This document shows positions 60,188 through 64,000 of a DNA stretch of 64,000 nucleotides, piece by piece; position 1 is the stretch's first letter; each line of letters opens with the position of its first letter. The notes beneath the pieces were generated by a model that searched no databases, was not told the DNA's origin, and worked only from the letters and a program-made list of their open reading frames with translations. Where the stretch lies: assembly GCA_031546985.1 (NCBI GenBank), contig JAVBJN010000073.1:7060-71059 (forward strand), written 5' to 3'. This DNA comes from JAVBJN01 sp031546985 (GTDB lineage Bacteria > Bacteroidota > Bacteroidia > Chitinophagales > Chitinophagaceae). Position numbers and translations under genes: made by a program.

Positions 60188-61954
60188 TCACACCAGTATA
60201 TCTTCTTTCTTAGCAGTAAGCAAGCGATAATAGGCTCCCTGCGCAGCTACCAGCTCATCGTGCGAGCCAAACTCAAGAATCTGACCCTTTTCGAGCACCA
60301 TAATCTTATCTGCTTTACGAATGGTACTCAGCCTGTGCGCAATTACAATGCTGGTGCGACCAGCAATAAGGGTATCTATCGCTTTTTGTATAAGTTGCTC
60401 AGTATCAGAATCTACCGAAGCCGTAGCCTCATCCAGCACCAAAATGGCAGGATCGAACAGCAGCGCCCGGATAAACGAAATAAGCTGCCGCTGGCCAGTG
60501 CTCAATGCACCTCCCCGCTCCCGCACATCATAATCGTACCCATCGGGCAGCCTCGAAATAAACTCGTGAATGCCAATCATACGTGCGGCCTGCTCTACCT
60601 GGGCATGGGTAATCTGCTCATCGTGCAGGGTAATATTGTCGTAAATACTGCCCGAAAACAGGAAAACATCCTGCAATACAATAGCGATCTGGCTGCGCAA
60701 TGCATCCAGTTCAAAATCGTTCAGGTCTATACCATCAATGCGTATAGCACCGCCAGAAATAGGATACAAACGGTCGAGAATGCTGATAATGGAGGTTTTA
60801 CCCGCACCGGTAGCGCCCACAATAGCAAGCGTTTCGCCGGGTTTCACTTCAAAGCTGATACCATTAAGCACCGGCACATCTGGCAGGTAGCTAAAATGCA
60901 CCTGGTCGAATGCGATATGGCCTTTCAGCTTGCCTTCGGGTTTTACGGTACCATTGTCCAGCTCGGTTTCTTCACTGTCGAGTATTTTAAACACCCTTTC
61001 CGAAGCCACCATACCCATTTGCAGCACGTTAAACTTATCGGCCAGCACCCGCAGCGGACGAAACAGCATATTGAGGTACATGATAAAGGCAATCATAATA
61101 CCTGGCGTTACCGTATGCTCCAGCACCTGGCCTGTGCCATACCACACCATTAAGCCCAGCGCTACTGCCAAAATGATCTCTACCACAGGAAAGAACACCG
61201 AATAGGCAAAAATGGAATCGATATTGGCCTTACGGTGCTGCTCGTTAATTTTTTTAAACTGGTCCAGCTCACGGCCTTCTACCGCAAATGCCTGTACAAT
61301 GGCCATACCGGTAAGGTGCTCCTGCACAAAAGTATTGAGCGCGGTTACCGCATTGCGCACCTTTTGGAACGATTTATTTACACTCTCCTTAAAGAAGTAA
61401 GTAGCCACAATAAGAATGGGAAATACAGACAGGCTCACGAGCGTAAGCCGCCAGTCGGTCCACAGCATAATACCAATGATGGACACAATGGTGAGCACAT
61501 CTGAAATAATGGAGATAATGCCTTCGGAAAAAATATCGTTAATAGCCTCTACATCGCTGATGGTGCGGGTGGTGAGGGTGCCGATGGGCGTTTTATCGTA
61601 AAACGAAAGGCGCTGGCGTATCATTTTGGCAAACATGGTATCGCGCAGATCTTTGATTACGCTTTGTCCCAGCTTGTTGATCAGGTATAGGAAATAGAAC
61701 CGGAAACCGGTATCGGCCAGCAGTACCACAATCTGCAGAATGGAGATATTAATAAGCCCCGGCCAGTTTCTGAGGGTAATGTACTGGTCGATGGTCAGCT
61801 GCACCAGGTACGGCCTTATGGCTCCCAGCAACGCCAGGATAACCGTTAATACGCCCGCCAGATAAAATTGCTTTTTGTAAGGTGCGGCAAAGGAAAATAC
61901 CCGCCTGAGCAAACCAAAATCGAACACCTTTTTTGTTGTAGATACCGTAGCCAT
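60188..61954 (-). CDS. ABC exporter (fused membrane and ATPase domains)
   Basis: A 588-residue half-transporter. I use the ATG at 61954 (MATVSTTKKVFDFGLLRRVF); the longer frame to 62047 would run through the terminator of the upstream gene. Six membrane helices lie in residues about 25-310; the ATPase domain has Walker A GATGAGKTSIISIL, signature LSTGQRQLISFIRAL (Thr in place of the usual first Gly), Walker B ILVLDEATASVDS and switch AHRLST. Likely a homodimeric or heterodimeric lipid or drug exporter; it is not close in sequence to the exporter at 37920, judging by eye. Confidence 0.9.
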   Translation of the reverse strand: MATVSTTKKVFDFGLLRRVFSFAAPYKKQFYLAGVLTVILALLGAIRPYLVQLTIDQYITLRNWPGLINISILQIVVLLADTGFRFYFLYLINKLGQSVIKDLRDTMFAKMIRQRLSFYDKTPIGTLTTRTISDVEAINDIFSEGIISIISDVLTIVSIIGIMLWTDWRLTLVSLSVFPILIVATYFFKESVNKSFQKVRNAVTALNTFVQEHLTGMAIVQAFAVEGRELDQFKKINEQHRKANIDSIFAYSVFFPVVEIILAVALGLMVWYGTGQVLEHTVTPGIMIAFIMYLNMLFRPLRVLADKFNVLQMGMVASERVFKILDSEETELDNGTVKPEGKLKGHIAFDQVHFSYLPDVPVLNGISFEVKPGETLAIVGATGAGKTSIISILDRLYPISGGAIRIDGIDLNDFELDALRSQIAIVLQDVFLFSGSIYDNITLHDEQITHAQVEQAARMIGIHEFISRLPDGYDYDVRERGGALSTGQRQLISFIRALLFDPAILVLDEATASVDSDTEQLIQKAIDTLIAGRTSIVIAHRLSTIRKADKIMVLEKGQILEFGSHDELVAAQGAYYRLLTAKKEDILV

Positions 61955-62022
61955 TCCTGTTCCTGTGTAATGAATTATTCCACCACGAAAATAAAGGATT
62001 GGCGGCATACTGCTACAAAAAG

Positions 62023-62051
62023 CCTGATGCCCGCAAAATGCGGGCATCAGG
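62023..62051 (-). terminator. Terminator after the T9SS cargo gene pair
   Basis: A perfect 13-bp stem (62023-62035 with 62039-62051, loop AAA) is followed on the minus strand by CTTTTTG. It lies 20 bases past the stop of the gene at 62072. Confidence 0.85.
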
Positions 62052-62071
62052 TAAAATATAACAAAAACAGT

Positions 62072-63661
62072 TTATAGTTTAACCACCCGGCCTTGTTGCA
62101 GTAGCCTGCTACCCGCACTAATGCGGTACAGGTACAAGCCCGGCGCCCAGTTTGATACATTTATATTTCCCTTGCCCGATGCCGGCAATGCATATTCTGA
62201 GACCTGCCGGCCCAATGCGTCGTAAACCGTTACACTTACTTTATTTTCCTGTGTGGCGGTGCCCGAGATATACAATACATCTCCTACCGGATTGGGGTAT
62301 ACCCGGTACTTTACCTGGGGTGCCTCTGTTTCGTGTATACCTACCGGCCAGCATTGCGGATCGCCGGGGCCCGAACAGCCATTGCTGTCTACTTTGAGCA
62401 ACCAGCCTTGCTGGGTGGGAGGTGTTTGGGGAAATAAAATATCTGTGGCTTCTCCACACACAATATATCCACCATCTGCAACTGTTTTCATATCATAGAC
62501 ACGATAAATGAATCCAGTATCAGAATTAGGTGCAACATATTTTCTCGCCCATTTAATATTTCCGTCATCACTTAGCTTCATCAATCCTCCATAAAGCCTA
62601 TCTAAAGTATCAGGTTGCTGCATACCGCCACTTATTCCACCTGCCAGCATCAAATCTCCGGATGGCAATATCCTCAAAACCCGCCATTCGTTGTAATCCA
62701 TGTTGGTGTATAATGTGCTGGTAGATTTATTCCAAACCACTTGCCTGTTTACATCTATCTTCTCTACCCAACCTTTCCATTCCATCTCTGCGCTTTGCGG
62801 ATTGGCATCCGGCACTTCTTTTCCATCACCCTGCCCGCAATATACATACCCGCCATCGGCAGTGCGCACTACATCGCGTGCCCAATTGGTGAGTTTAGAA
62901 GGGGTGCTTTCGTAGGTCCACAATACATTACCTGCGGTATCCAGCTTCCATAATTTGGCCTGTGCTACAAAGTTCTTTTGGTTGGTATTGGTATTATCCT
63001 GCCCGCCAGCTATGACATAACCATCTGCCTCAGGTAAAATTTTCCAGCCTATATTGTCGTACACGGCATGGTTATACTGCTTTTGCCAGATAACATCCAG
63101 GTTACTATCCAGCTTCAGCAATACCCAACCAGCATTGGTTGCACATTTTATTCGCCCTAGCAACAAGTGCTGGTTATGCTCGATAGGTTTATAATCAAAC
63201 AAACCAAACCATTTACTTGCGGATGTACAAAAGGGCTTGTCGTATTCCCTATGCCACGCTTCACGCCCCAGGCTATCTATCTTTAACAGCAACAAACGAA
63301 TAATACCAGAACCTGTGGTTTCATAGGCCGTACCGGCTAATACCCAACCGCCGTCTGGAGCAGCTACCATATTGTTTAGGTCTGTAAATATATTCCGGTC
63401 GGGTAATTGCAAGATCGTATCCCGCTCCTTTTGCCCCAGACTATTGTAAATCGCATATTTTATACCCAAAATCAACGTAGGGTTTATACTATCCATCGCA
63501 TAACCGGCACAGTAATATTTACCATCCTTAGGCGCTACATTGCTCAATACCGATGCATAGGCATGGTGTGCATTCCGCTCATTAAAATACAATTGAGCAT
63601 GGGAGAGTTTTCCCATGCTCAATATGATAATCAGTATAATAATTCTGATGTGCATATGCAT
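62072..63661 (-). CDS. T9SS-secreted beta-propeller-like protein, tandem copy 1
   Basis: A 529-residue secreted protein. A signal peptide (MHMHIRIIILIIILSMGKLS, then HAQ) is followed by repeated units of about 50-60 residues with DGGW/Y(V/I)xxG motifs, such as DGGWVLAGTA, DGYVIAGGQD, DGGYVYCGQG and DGGYIVCGEA, which suggest a beta-propeller. The last 75 residues are a T9SS type A sorting domain (VYPNPVGDVLYISG, VYDALGRQVSEYALP, PGLYLYRI). The start codon is immediately next to the stop of the following tandem copy, with no spacing. The ligand or enzyme activity, if any, is unknown. Confidence 0.85.
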   Translation of the reverse strand: MHMHIRIIILIIILSMGKLSHAQLYFNERNAHHAYASVLSNVAPKDGKYYCAGYAMDSINPTLILGIKYAIYNSLGQKERDTILQLPDRNIFTDLNNMVAAPDGGWVLAGTAYETTGSGIIRLLLLKIDSLGREAWHREYDKPFCTSASKWFGLFDYKPIEHNQHLLLGRIKCATNAGWVLLKLDSNLDVIWQKQYNHAVYDNIGWKILPEADGYVIAGGQDNTNTNQKNFVAQAKLWKLDTAGNVLWTYESTPSKLTNWARDVVRTADGGYVYCGQGDGKEVPDANPQSAEMEWKGWVEKIDVNRQVVWNKSTSTLYTNMDYNEWRVLRILPSGDLMLAGGISGGMQQPDTLDRLYGGLMKLSDDGNIKWARKYVAPNSDTGFIYRVYDMKTVADGGYIVCGEATDILFPQTPPTQQGWLLKVDSNGCSGPGDPQCWPVGIHETEAPQVKYRVYPNPVGDVLYISGTATQENKVSVTVYDALGRQVSEYALPASGKGNINVSNWAPGLYLYRISAGSRLLQQGRVVKL

Positions 63662-64000
63662 TTATAGTTTAACCACCCGGCCTTGTTGCAGCAGCCGACT
63701 ACCCGAGCTGATTCGGTACAGGTACAAGCCCGGCGCCCAGTTTGATACGCTTATATTTCCCTTGCCCGATGCTGGCAATGCATATTCTGAGACCTGCCGG
63801 CCCAATGCATCGTAAACCGATACACTTACTTTATTTTCCTGCATGGCGGTGCCCGAGATATACAATACATCTCCTACCGGATTGGGGTATACCCGGTACT
63901 GTACCTGGGGCGCTTCTGTTTCGTGTATGCCTACCGGCCAGCATTGCGGATCGCCGGGGCCACTACAGCCATTGCTGTCTACTTTGAGCAACCAGCCTTG
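63662..64000 (-). CDS. T9SS-secreted protein, tandem copy 2 (partial, cut by window edge)
   Basis: The C-terminal 112 residues of a second gene, open to the window's end. They repeat the end of the previous gene almost exactly: LLKVDSNGCSGPGDPQCWPV, VYPNPVGDVLYISG and the same T9SS tail. By eye about 21 of 339 bases differ. Its stop codon directly precedes the ATG of copy 1, so the two are cotranscribed and probably coupled. The rest of the gene is outside the window. Confidence 0.85.
   Translation of the reverse strand, partial: QGWLLKVDSNGCSGPGDPQCWPVGIHETEAPQVQYRVYPNPVGDVLYISGTAMQENKVSVSVYDALGRQVSEYALPASGKGNISVSNWAPGLYLYRISSGSRLLQQGRVVKL

Overview
The window comes from a Bacteroidota chromosome, most likely the family Chitinophagaceae. 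This rests on type IX secretion (T9SS) C-terminal sorting domains, TAnnTTTG -7 promoter elements with TTTG about 19-22 bases upstream, absence of obvious Shine-Dalgarno sequences, a DUF4836 lipoprotein, and NADH dehydrogenase genes with separate nuoC and nuoD and a short nuoG. The family placement is inference. I see no rRNA, tRNA, CRISPR array, prophage or insertion sequence.

Layout. 0.3-1.6 kb: ribosomal operon rpsF-rpsR-rplI (minus). 1.8-2.8 kb: two tandem small secreted paralogues of unknown function. 2.9-4.7 kb: htpG. 4.8-10.3 kb (minus): a MacB-like permease, a 932-residue multi-pass membrane protein, and a GT9 glycosyltransferase coupled to it by a TAATG overlap. 10.8-24.8 kb (minus): all fourteen complex I genes nuoA to nuoN, with a GxxExxY-family gene inserted between nuoF and nuoG. 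24.8-27.8 kb (minus): small membrane protein, PstS-like lipoprotein and TPR protein. 27.9-33.6 kb (plus): low-molecular-weight phosphatase, an approximately 8-bp periodic repeat array, hisS, DUF4836 lipoprotein and an ABC ATPase/permease pair. 33.6-36.0 kb: a more AT-rich stretch with a secreted thioredoxin-like protein, a lipoprotein and an acidic protein. 36.2-40.4 kb: rny, an ABC exporter and a DUF983 protein.

40.5-43.9 kb (minus): a probable metal-uptake cluster made of a small His/Cys protein, a ZnuD-like TonB-dependent receptor and a lipoprotein. 44.2-47.6 kb: thiolase, pyrD and a TerC-family protein behind a strong promoter and long leader. 47.8-50.3 kb (minus): ABC ATPase, permease and LolA-like protein, joined by ATGA and GTGA overlaps. 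50.4-54.9 kb (minus): two surface proteins, one with calcium-binding-type TSP3 repeats and one with a T9SS sorting domain. 55.3-59.7 kb (minus): ATP synthase genes atpB-E-F-H-A, ended by a terminator with no atpG behind them. 60.2-62 kb: an ABC exporter. 62.1-64 kb: two head-to-tail T9SS cargo genes, the second cut by the window edge.

Two energy-conversion operons (complex I and ATP synthase Fo/F1) dominate; the rest is housekeeping plus envelope and secretion genes. Several intergenic gaps carry members of dispersed palindromic repeat families. The points most worth a second look are the exact head-to-tail T9SS duplication, the nuclease-like gene inside the nuo operon, the repeated modules of the 1130-residue TSP3 protein, the small secreted paralogues, the ABC/LolA-like coupled operon and the repeat families.
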